Assembly (NCBI GenBank): GCA_944385625.1
Contig: CALWXZ010000007.1
Coordinates: forward strand, 1-44,747
DNA: 44,747 nt
Source: an uncultured Flavonifractor sp.
GTDB lineage: Bacteria > Bacillota > Clostridia > Oscillospirales > Oscillospiraceae
Direction of reading: 5' to 3'
Part shown: positions 26,779-36,200 of the stretch, one piece after another
Numbering within the stretch: the first letter of the stretch is position 1
How the letters are laid out: each line of letters opens with the position of its first letter
Notes under the pieces: generated by a model
Told to the model about the DNA's origin: nothing
The model's database searches: none
The model's input: only the letters and a program-made list of their open reading frames with translations
Position numbers and translations under genes: made by a program

Positions 26779-27717
26779 TCACTCATCATAGTCGTTGTTG
26801 AGGTTGTAGAAGCACTTCTTCCCTGCCGGCGCCAGGACCTCATTGGCCACATCCACCAGGTGGAACATATGCTCCGCCGTAGGCTCGGTCACATCCTCCA
26901 GCAGATAGGGCTTGCCCAGCAGCTTGTACTTGTTGACGCCCAGCTTGTGGTAGGCAAGCAGTTCGTATTTCTGTACCGATACCAGCGGCAGAATGAATTT
27001 GGCCGTGGCCTGAATGTTTTCCTCCGAGTCGTTAATGCCCGGTATAACCGGTGTGCGCACAATGATCTCATTGCCGTGGGCACTGATTCGCCGCAGGTTT
27101 TCCAGAATATGCTCATTTCTCTGGCCGGTCCATTTCAGATGCTGGTCGCTGTCCATATGTTTCAGGTCAAAGTAAATGAAGTCGATATAATCCAGGCAGG
27201 GGGCAAATTTGTCATAATCACCGCATCCACAGGTCTCGATGGCCACGTTGATGCCATACTCTCTGCACTTCTTGCAGATGGCCAGCAGAAACTGGGGCTG
27301 CATCAGCGCCTCCCCGCCGGTGAAGGTCACGCCGCCGCCGGAATGCTGAAAATAGAACCGGTCCTGATAAATCCGTTTGAACAGCTGATCCACCGTATAC
27401 TCCTGGCCGTTCAGCTTCCGGGCCTCGGTGGGACACAGGTCCGCGCACAGCCCGCACCTGCCGCATTTGTCCCGCTCAAAAACAGGCGTATTGGGATCCT
27501 CCAGCCGGGAGGCGCCTGTCGGACAGTGCTGCATACAGGCATTGCAGGCGATGCAGTTCTGTGGATTCAGGGTGATCTCAGGCTCAAAGGAGATTCCCTC
27601 GGGGTTTGCACACCAGAGGCAGTGCAGCCCGCATCCTTTGAAAAAGACCGATGTGCGCATCCCGCGCCCATCGCGAATGGAGCACTTTTGAATATTGAAT
27701 ATCCTTCCGGTTTCCAT
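26779..27717 (-). CDS. Glycyl radical enzyme activating enzyme (radical SAM)
   Basis: A 312-residue radical SAM protein that uses S-adenosylmethionine to abstract hydrogen from the glycine of the adjacent enzyme. The radical SAM cluster is C29-x3-C33-x2-C36 in FKGCGLHCLWCANPE. An inserted ferredoxin domain holds two more [4Fe-4S] sites, C55/C58/C61/C65 and C85/C88/C91/C95, as in activators of the dehydratase/lyase branch (the formate-lyase activator lacks it). SAM-binding GGVTFTGGEALMQ is present. ATG 27717 follows AAGAGGGG. It is the first gene of the operon, upstream of its partner, and therefore sets transcription of all six genes. Confidence 0.95.
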   Translation of the reverse strand: METGRIFNIQKCSIRDGRGMRTSVFFKGCGLHCLWCANPEGISFEPEITLNPQNCIACNACMQHCPTGASRLEDPNTPVFERDKCGRCGLCADLCPTEARKLNGQEYTVDQLFKRIYQDRFYFQHSGGGVTFTGGEALMQPQFLLAICKKCREYGINVAIETCGCGDYDKFAPCLDYIDFIYFDLKHMDSDQHLKWTGQRNEHILENLRRISAHGNEIIVRTPVIPGINDSEENIQATAKFILPLVSVQKYELLAYHKLGVNKYKLLGKPYLLEDVTEPTAEHMFHLVDVANEVLAPAGKKCFYNLNNDYDE

Positions 27718-27833
27718 AGGTACCCCTCTTTTCGCTCAAGCCACATTTCCTGCACGGCCGCCAAAGCGGCAGCACTTTGCTTGCTAACTATCTGACTCTA
27801 AACATTTCTTTTTGCTGTTTTTTAAAGAACTAT

Positions 27834-27862
27834 TTGACACCTTTTTATTTTTATACTATTAT
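27834..27862 (+). promoter_or_regulatory. Consensus-like promoter reading toward lysR
   Basis: TTGACA (27834-27839), a 17-base T-rich spacer and TATTAT (27857-27862) point toward the LysR-type gene, which would then have a leader of about 165 bases. Confidence 0.65.
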
Positions 27863-27970
27863 TAAATATAGAAGCGCATTAACAATCATCTTAATAATAA
27901 AGAATTAAAACCTTTGTTTCTTTATCACAAATAATAGCATATAATTCCCTGAAAATCTAACGAACATTTC

Positions 27971-27985
27971 CGATGGGTGCCATCG
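27971..27985 (+). promoter_or_regulatory. Candidate LysR binding palindrome
   Basis: Perfect inverted repeat CGATGG-GTG-CCATCG, about 46 bases before the LysR start codon and within the divergent region, where a LysR regulator normally binds. Confidence 0.45.
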
Positions 27986-28031
27986 AATATTGTCATACTA
28001 TTGCAATATGATTGATCGGAGGTGCATACGC

Positions 28032-28913
28032 ATGGAAACCGATAAATATAAGGTGTTTTTGAAAGTTGTGGAGTGTCAGAGCTTTTCCCGTGCGGCGGCA
28101 GAGCTGGGTTATACACAATCGGCCGTCTCCCATTGCATCTACAGTCTGGAAAGCGCCCTCGGTTTTCGGCTTCTGACGCGGGAGGGCCGAAAAACCCAGC
28201 TGACCTGCGCCGGTCAGGAGGCCATGCCCTTTATCATGAAGATCGTAAACAGCCAGACCACGCTGGATCAGTGGGCCTCCTTCTATCTGGGCGTGGGGGC
28301 CGGCAAACTGTGCATTGCCTCCATTCCAAGCCTGGCCATCCACACCTTTCCGGACATGGTCAAACGGTTCAACGACCACTATCCCAATATCCAGATTCAG
28401 CTGCTCCACGGAAACTACAGCGATGTGGAGCGTCTGCTGGCCAACGGAACTGTGGAGTTCGGTTTCCTTTCGGTCTCCACCCAGACTCCCTTCCCCTACG
28501 TGGCGCTCTATCGGGAAAAGCTGGCGGCCATCCTCCCCCCGGCCCATCCGCTGGCGGAGCGGGAACAGCTATCTTTGAAGGATCTGGAGCAGGAGGACTT
28601 TATTATGCCAGGGGAAGGCCCCAGGCATCAGGTGGGGGAGCTCATCAAAAAATATAACCTGGATCTGAACGTCAAGTATTCCATCAGCGACGATGATATC
28701 ACCATCTCCATGGTATCCCGGGGGCTGGGGGTCACCATCCTGCCGGAGATGTCCTATCGGGATTACCTGAACTTTCAGTTTGAAGTCCGGGACCTGGTCG
28801 AGGCCCCCTTCCGGGATGTGGGGATCGCCTACACCGCCTGGGACAATATCTCGCCCATTGGAAAAGCATTTATCAAATTGGCGAAGGAGTCCTTCGAGCC
28901 TCTCGCCACCTGA
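28032..28913 (+). CDS. LysR-family transcriptional regulator
   Basis: A 293-residue regulator with the standard N-terminal helix-turn-helix (FLKVVECQSFSRAAAELGYT, then QSAVSHCIYSLESALGFRLL) and a C-terminal two-lobed ligand domain beginning at about residue 90 (GKLCIASIPSLAIHTFPDMV). ATG 28032 follows CGGAGGTG; an open frame extends further upstream without a ribosome site. It is divergent from the glycyl radical operon and is the only regulator next to it, so it probably activates that operon when a pathway metabolite binds (family knowledge plus inference). The ligand is unknown. A terminator follows. Confidence 0.92.
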   Translation: METDKYKVFLKVVECQSFSRAAAELGYTQSAVSHCIYSLESALGFRLLTREGRKTQLTCAGQEAMPFIMKIVNSQTTLDQWASFYLGVGAGKLCIASIPSLAIHTFPDMVKRFNDHYPNIQIQLLHGNYSDVERLLANGTVEFGFLSVSTQTPFPYVALYREKLAAILPPAHPLAEREQLSLKDLEQEDFIMPGEGPRHQVGELIKKYNLDLNVKYSISDDDITISMVSRGLGVTILPEMSYRDYLNFQFEVRDLVEAPFRDVGIAYTAWDNISPIGKAFIKLAKESFEPLAT

Positions 28914-28953
28914 GTCTTCCACCAGACATCAGTCCCTGTTTCACAAAAAAAGA

Positions 28954-28990
28954 ACCGCGCAGAATTCGTAGGAATTCTGCGCGGTCTTTT
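28954..28990. terminator. Bidirectional terminator between lysR and the YibE/F gene
   Basis: A perfect 14-bp stem (28954-28967 with 28972-28985). A CTTTTGT tail serves the plus strand and a seven-base A run at 28945-28951, seen as T on the minus strand, makes it strong for the convergent gene. Confidence 0.93.
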
Positions 28991-29001
28991 GTCTCAACCG
29001 G

Positions 29002-30195
29002 CTACTTTTTTCTGCTTCCCATAAACAGGGAAGCAAACAGCGAAACCAGCGGCACGGTCAGGATGATGCCCACGGAGCCGGCCACGCTCTGGATCAGCTC
29101 AATGGCCATGGTGTCGCTGTTGATAATCTGGATCAAGGGATAGTTGTAGACCTGCAACAGGAGCAGCATATTGAAGGACGCGCCCGCAAAGGCCAGAATC
29201 AGAGTGTTGGCCATGGTCCCCATGGCGTCTCTGCCGATATTCATCCCAGAGCGGAACAGGCGGCCCGAGGTGATATTGGGGTCCACGACCCGCAGCTCAT
29301 GGCAGGCGGAGGAGATGGACATAGCCACGTCCATCACCGCCCCCAGCGCGGCGATGAGGATACCGCTGATCAGCAGCCCCCGGATCTGCAGAGGACTGTC
29401 ATAGGCCCGCAGTACCAGTTCCTCGGCCTCCGACATATTGAATCCGCCGATGGGGGTGAGTTGACCTACAATCCAGGCGAACAACCCGGCCGACGCCACA
29501 CCGCATACGCACCCCAGTCCGGCGCACAGGGTCTTGCGGGAAAACCCGGTGAGCATCAGAAGAGAGGCCGCCGCCGTCAGGGCCGCAATCAATACCGCCG
29601 ATGGGATGGAGGGCGCCCCTTTCAGCACCATGGGAATAAGCAGATACCAGATTCCCGCCAGGGTATAGGCAAGCCCCAGCAGAGCCATGATCCCCTTTTT
29701 GCCGCCGATAACCACCAGCAGCAGTGCGAAGACCACCAGCATCCCCACCAGGACAATGCCCCGGTCATAGTTGGGGACGGAGACCACATAGGGATTTCCG
29801 CTGTCATCCACATCCAGCCGCACGATGACCCGGGTACCCAGGGAGCAGTCCACGTTGGCATAGGCGGTGAGGTAATTGACCGCCTCCAGAACGGCCCCCT
29901 TGTAAGGCCCGCTGAGAATCTCCACCTCCAGGTACTGGGTGCCCAGCCGCAAGCCCTCGCTCCACGCTTCCGGCTGGGCATCGTCAGCCAGCACATCGGT
30001 GACGCGGGCGGAGGCAAAGTTTCGTTTCTGGGCGGCGGTCAGTTCGCTGTCCTCCGGGCGGAGCAGTACGGCCCCCAGCACCAGGATGAGCAGCAGGCAA
30101 AGTCCTACCGCCGCTCCCACGATGCGCTCCCTGGTGGGGGGCCACAGAGGCTGTTTTACCAGCGGAGCAGGCCGGCCCCGTTTCTTTCCTCCCAT
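29002..30195 (-). CDS. YibE/F family membrane protein
   Basis: A 397-residue membrane protein. A first helix (about residues 25-46) is followed by an extracytoplasmic domain of about 100 residues (VLEAVNYLTAYANVDCSLG, then a metal- or sugar-like DVDDSGNPYVV stretch), then about seven further helices. The segment ISGILIAALGAVMDVAMSIS followed by GMNIGRDAMGTMANTLILAF is characteristic of YibE/F proteins, whose function is not established. A GAGGAGA site precedes the start. It lies 76 bases downstream of the giant surface-protein gene on the same strand, but a hairpin separates them. The pairing may be chance. Confidence 0.85.
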   Translation of the reverse strand: MGGKKRGRPAPLVKQPLWPPTRERIVGAAVGLCLLLILVLGAVLLRPEDSELTAAQKRNFASARVTDVLADDAQPEAWSEGLRLGTQYLEVEILSGPYKGAVLEAVNYLTAYANVDCSLGTRVIVRLDVDDSGNPYVVSVPNYDRGIVLVGMLVVFALLLVVIGGKKGIMALLGLAYTLAGIWYLLIPMVLKGAPSIPSAVLIAALTAAASLLMLTGFSRKTLCAGLGCVCGVASAGLFAWIVGQLTPIGGFNMSEAEELVLRAYDSPLQIRGLLISGILIAALGAVMDVAMSISSACHELRVVDPNITSGRLFRSGMNIGRDAMGTMANTLILAFAGASFNMLLLLQVYNYPLIQIINSDTMAIELIQSVAGSVGIILTVPLVSLFASLFMGSRKK

Positions 30196-30221
30196 AGCGT
30201 TCTCCTCTCAAAGATAAGGCG

Positions 30222-30251
30222 GGGCGCCGCCCACCGAGGCAGGCGGCGCCC
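30222..30251 (-). terminator. Hairpin after the surface-protein gene
   Basis: A perfect 10-bp GC stem (30222-30231 with 30242-30251) with a weak T-poor tail on the minus strand, so termination may be partial and the downstream YibE/F gene may be read through. Confidence 0.6.
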
Positions 30252-30271
30252 TGTGGAATGTGCAAGATGGA

Positions 30272-33200
30272 TCAGCTCAGTTCCATCATCCGGTTGAGCA
30301 TGGAACTCAGCTCGGCCCGGCAGGCCTGGGCCGCGGGGGCCAGGGTCTGGCTGGAGCGGCCCTGAATCAGGCCCATGCCCACAGCCCATGTCATGGCTTC
30401 CACCGCATAGTCGCCGATCTGGCCGGCGTCGGAGAAGCCGGACAGGTCGCCGGTCTTGTTCTCACCCTTCTGGTACTGCCAGTAGCGATAGAACATCACT
30501 GCCACCTGTTCCCGGGTCACGGCGTCGTCGGGTCCGAAGAGGCCGGAGTCATAGCCGGTCACGATCCCGCAGTCGGCCGCCCAGGCCACAGCCTCATCAT
30601 ACCAGCTGTCCTCGGTCACATCGGGGAAGCTGGCGGAGCCGTCAAACTTCTCATCGGAGAGCCGGTAGAGGATGGTGGCCACCATAGCCCGGTTCACCAC
30701 CATACTGGGGCCGAACTTGGTGCTGGACACGCCCTCCATCAGGCCGGACTTGATGACATCCACCACGTCGCCGTAGTACCAGGCGTTCTTGTCCAGGTCG
30801 GTGAACTTGTCAGGATTGGGGGTAGCAGGGTCCTTGCTGCTGCCGCCGCCACCGCCGGAGGGCGGCACATAAGCGGGCGGGATATCCACAACCTCGGCAC
30901 CGCAGATGATGTCAGCCCGGTCCCGAATGCGAATACGGGGGAAGGAGCCCTCGGGGGCATTGAAGGTGTTGTCATAGGAGGCCAAACCGGTCACGGTGAT
31001 CTCGTGGCCCACAGCCAGGTTCTCGATGGTCTTGCCGCTGGTAATGTAGCCGTCGATGAACACCCGGGCGTCGTAGCCGCTCTCATCCCGGACGATGATG
31101 GTCTGCACCAAGCCCTCGGCCTCGGCGAAGCTGACCACCACGCCCTGGATCTTCACCAGGCTGCCCAGATAGGTGGACTGGGCTGCCTCCTTGGTGGTGA
31201 TGAGCTTGGGCTCCACGGTACCTTCGCCGATCTTCTCAATGGAAGTGACGGCGATCTGCCGCTCGCCCTGGTAGGAGGAGGTAGTGCCGGTGATGCGGAC
31301 CTTGTCGCCGACCTTGTAGTTGCCGGCCACGGGGAAGGCGTTGATACCGGCGGTGCCGTCCTGAACATAGATGCAGTCGAAGAAGGCGGTATCCTTGTCG
31401 TAACCGGAGGCGTTGGAGGTGACCACACCTTCGATGACATATTTGATGCCCTCCTGCTTCTGGGCTTGCACGTCGGCGATATCAGTGATGGTCAGAGGAT
31501 TGAGATAGGCCACCAGGTTCTCGCAGATGTTGTAGTTGGAATAGTTCTTCTCGGCACCGGAGTCACCGATCTGAGCCTGGACCTCGAAGTTGGACATGAA
31601 GGCCGCGCCGGAGACGATGATGAGGCCCTTGTTATCGCCCAGGTCCTCGGTGGCCAACACCATCAGGCGTTCGTCGCCCTCAGCCACGGCATACTTGGGC
31701 ATGGCGTCGCCGCCCAGGCCGTCGTTATCGCTGTCCTTGGAATAGGTGGTGGCGTGACCATAGACCACAGGGGAGACGGTGTCGGGCAGGGTGCTGGTGG
31801 GATTGCCCTCAGCGTCCACCACATAGATCGAGGCGCCGCCGTACTGGCTGAAGAGCTGAGAGTACAGGTTGTTGTTGGGATTCTCGGGGTCAAACTCCAC
31901 GCCTTCCATCAGGAAGTGGTCCAGATTGTAGGTGGACAGGTACAGACGCTGGGTCTGGCCGCCGTTGAGGCTGTCGTCGTTGGTGGCGTCGTCGCCGATG
32001 CGCAGGGAGGAACCCAGAGCAGCCAGCACCTTGTTCTGCTGGGCGGCCATGTGGTCGGCAGCATCAAAGGCGGCATAGCTCTCGTAGTAGTCCGACCAGC
32101 CGGCCAGGACCAGCGCGCCACCGGCGGCGTTGAAGGCCTTCAGGGCCTCGATCTCCGCATCGGAGTAGCAGACATAGGGGTCGCGCAGGGCGTCGCCGTC
32201 CCGGCGGGAGGGCGCAGTGAGAATGATGGCCTTGTACTTGCCGCTGGCGTTCTCACAGGCTGCGATCAGGTCCTCGCTGGTGTTCAGCTGCACCGTGCGC
32301 ACCGAGTAGCCGGCGGCCAGGTTGCCGAAGTTGCCCATGGAGTCCTTGTAGTTGCCCGCCACATACTCGTTGAGGTGGGAGGCGTCGATGCCGATATACA
32401 CCAGCTGGCTGGCATCCAGAATATCCAGAGAGATATCCTTGGAGTAGGTGTACTCAATGCCGTCCTCCACCAGGACCACGGTAACGGTAATGGTCATCAC
32501 CCGGGCCATATCGGGAATATAGCTCCAATCCACGGTCAGGGTGCCGGAGGCGGGGAGCTCATAACCCGTGGTATCTGTGCCCAGAGTCTCGCTGCCGCTG
32601 GTGTAGGTGATGGACTTGACGGTGGCGGGATTGGATTCGCTGTTGAACAGGGTGGTGTTCAGCTTCAGCTCCTCACCGGTGACGGGGGTAGCGGTGCCGC
32701 ATTCCACAGCGGAAATGCCCAGCTTCACCACGTCGCCCACCCACACGGGAGCGGTCACAGCCAGGTCGCCGTCGCCCTGGGTAACACGGATGAAGTAGTA
32801 GCTGTAGCTGGCGGGGATGGAGCACTCCAACTCACCGGAGGCCAGCTCAGTGGGATTGTCCCAGGTGTAGGCCACGGCGCCGGAGTTGACCACGACTTCC
32901 ACCTTGGAGATGGAATCGGAGGCGTCGGGATCGTACACGCTGACGTTGATAGCCACATCCTCGGGGACATCGGAGATGATGGAACCCAGCATCTGGCCAT
33001 TGAGGGTGTAGTTGATCTCCAGATTCTTGTCCTCGGTGGCATAGACCCGGTAGTTCCGGATGGCCTCGTAAATGCCCTCCTGGGAGAAGTCGTCGGTGAG
33101 AACCACGTCCCGGGCGTCGTTGGCGTTGCCCCACTTGCCCTTGTGGTTGTCCTGGTTGTTGGTGGGAGCCAGGTGCCAGCCCTTGTCCAGGGCCATGATG

Positions 33201-36200
33201 TACTGCTCATAGCTGGGGTAGTAGCCGCCGGCGCCGATGGCGCCCTCACCGTTGCCCACCTCCACCAGGTACATCCGGGTATCAATGATGGGGTCATAGT
33301 ACCCAAAGTCGCTGAAGTTGCCGAAGGTGGTGCCGGGGTGGTTGAACTGGCTGATGGAGTCCGCCAGATTCTCGTTACTCAGCAGAGCATAGTAGGCCTT
33401 CATACCCGCGTCGGCAGTCTTGTTGTTCAGCGTGGTGTTGTTGCGGGAGACGATACCGGGGGTGTTGAAGGTGTTGATGTGGCCGGGGCCGCCGGACCAG
33501 GTCATCTCAAAGCCTGCCAGAGCCACCAGCTTGCCGGCGTGCTCGGCATTGAAGCTGTCGATGGTTCCGGTATAGGTGTTCCACTTCTCCGCGCTGGCCG
33601 CCGTCATCTGGCTGGCATCATAGAGAGCCGCCTCAGGGTTGGCCGCGCCGGAGGCATCAAAGTAGTTGGAGTGGTCGGTGAAGGCCACAAAGTCCACGTT
33701 GGCGCTCTCAGGCAGGCCGGCCACATAGTCCAGGCCCTCCTGGAGGGTGCCCGCGCCGTCGGAGTACTCGGCGGTGTGGGAGTGGAGCTGGCCGAAGTAG
33801 AGCTGGTACTGGGCCGTGCCGATGGTGAAGGTCCAGGTGCGGGAGACAGACTTGCTGTCGGCCCGGGTGACGGTGGCGGTGACGGTAATCTTGCCGTCCG
33901 TCATGGCCTCGGTGGGAGTATAGGAGGCCTTGCCGTCGGCCACAACGGGGGTGATCTCCTGGTCGCCCACCTTCAGAGTAATGGTGGGGTCCTCCCCGGC
34001 GTTGCCGAAGGTGAAGCCGATCTCAGGCTGCTTGTCATCGCCGGTCTGGGCATTGGCGGCGGGGAACACCTCCAGAATGTAGGGCTCGTCCTTGACAGCA
34101 AGGGTAGCGGTGCCGGTAAAGGCCACGTCCTTGTTGTCCGTTCCGTCAATGGTGATCGCCAGATCGCCGGCGGCCATGGCAGAGCCGGGAATGGTGAAGG
34201 AATAGGCGCCGTCGTCATTGGTCAGCTGGGCAGCGGTATCGCCGTACTTGGCGGAGATTTCCTTAACGCCAAAGACGGAATCCACGGTAAAGCTGACGGA
34301 GTACTCCTGACCCACATAAGCGTCGGGCAGGGTGCCGAAGGTGACCGCAGGCACGTTGACCACGCCATCGGTGACGGTGACGCCCTCAGCCACAGGGTAG
34401 AAGTGGAAGGTGTAGATATCCTTATCGCTGTCATTGTACAGGCTGTAGGTCTTGTAGGACCCGGCATAGTACTCCAGGTACTGGGAGTACTTGCCGTTGA
34501 ATTTGGCGGTACGGCTCTCCAGGTTAAAGCCGCCGTTGAAGGAGGTCAGCTTCCAGTCAGCGTCCTCGGTAGCCTCGGCAGCGTAGAAAGCGTTGTTGCC
34601 GGTGCCGTTGGAGCAGAGATAGCCGTCAGAAGTCTTGAAGCGGAACCACTCGCCGTTGACCTCCACGGTAAAGACCCGGGCGCCGTTGGCGGGGGTGGCC
34701 ACACCGTCGGCCACGGTGGCCTCGGCGTTGTTGATGGAGGGACTGGTCTCGTTGCCGTCAGAACCGGCCAGAACGCCCTTGGCCCCCTCGTTGTAGAGCA
34801 CCACCTGAGCGCCGTCCTCAGGCACCTCGCCGCTGGGGGGCTCGGGGAGATCGGTGACCTCATAGAAGGCCAGGGCAAACATACCCTCGCTGCCGGCGGA
34901 AATTTTGCCGTAGGAACTCCAGTTGTTTTTCTCGGCGTACCACTCCATATAGGCGCCGCGGACGGTGTTCTTGATGTAGTAGAGGCCGTTGCCCGCGTCC
35001 TCCAGCACCCATTTGTCGTTCTTCTCGCCCAGGGGCATACTGGAGAAAGAATCACCCATACCGATGTTCTGGCCGTCGTAGGAGAAGGACCAGGTGCCGT
35101 CTCCGTTGTCGGCCACGGTCCACACGTCGGCGGCGGTGAAGCCGGACAGGGTGCCATCCTCCAGGGCCACGTCGGCGCCGTTGTTGTAGAAGCCATTATA
35201 GGTACCGGACAGGGCCTTGTTGTAGGCAGGGGCGTAAATGACCACCTGTTCCCCGTCATAGATGGGACCGGTGGAGGCGCCGGCAGCCTGGATCTCGTCG
35301 GCGCTGGTGTTGCGCAGCTGGAGGGTGGTATTGTACACACTTACCGCGGCGGTGATGGTGATGGTGTCGCCAACGGCCACAGTCCAAGTGTCGTCCTCAT
35401 TCTTATCCACCACAGCCTTATAGAGCTGAATGGTATTGCCGCTGCTGTCCTGCACGGTGATGTTGGGATTGGAGTAAGCACCGTTGTTGTCGTACACCTC
35501 CGTGACTTCCACATTGCGGAGTGTCACATAGGTGCAGATGTCAGCAGCAGTCAGTTCCCCGATGGTCTTGACCGTGGGGGCCAGGGTCAGCCCGGAGGAC
35601 TTGATATAGGTGGAGCTGTCCAACTGGGGCAGGCCATTGAACGTGGCACGCTTGCCAGTTCCGATGACGGTGTCGCCCAGAGCGATGTCGTCAAAATTAT
35701 CGCTCATGCGGACGCAGATACCGCCGGTGCTGTCCTGAAGGTAGACGTTCTTACCATCGAGGAGAGTAACCACGCCTTTGACCGTCAGGTTCTCGGTGCC
35801 GTCGGCGGCAGCCAGCGCCTCGGCGATGGAGATGGTTGCAGGCTCAGGCTCACTGGGCTGCCCAGCCACGATCTCATCGGCGCTGGTGTTGCGCAGCTGG
35901 AAGGTGTCGTTGTATACACTTACCGCAGCGGTGATGGTGATGACATCGTTAACGGCTATAGCGGTCTTGTCCACCACGGCTTTGTAGAGTTGGATGGTAT
36001 TTCCTGCGGCGTCCTCTACCGCGATGTTGGGATTGGTATACTGACCGTTATTGTCGAAAATCTCCGTAACTGTCACATTTTCAATGGTCACATAGGTGCA
36101 GATATCAGCGGCGGTCAGTTCCCCGATGGTCTTGACCGTGGGGGTCAGGGTCAGCCCGGAGGACTTGATATAGGTGGAGCTGTCCAACTGGGGCAGGCCA

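Larger units (their letters stand above)
27718..28031. promoter_or_regulatory. Divergent control region between the glycyl radical operon and its LysR regulator
   Basis: A 314-base AT-rich region with no gene. It contains a consensus plus-strand promoter (27834-27862), a short palindrome near the LysR start (27971-27985) and, on the minus strand, a possible promoter for the operon: TTGTTA (complement of 27880-27885) and ATAATA (complement of 27857-27862), 17 apart, which would share its -10 bases with the plus-strand promoter. The minus-strand proposal is weaker. If correct, the operon mRNA has a leader of about 130 bases. Confidence 0.55.
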
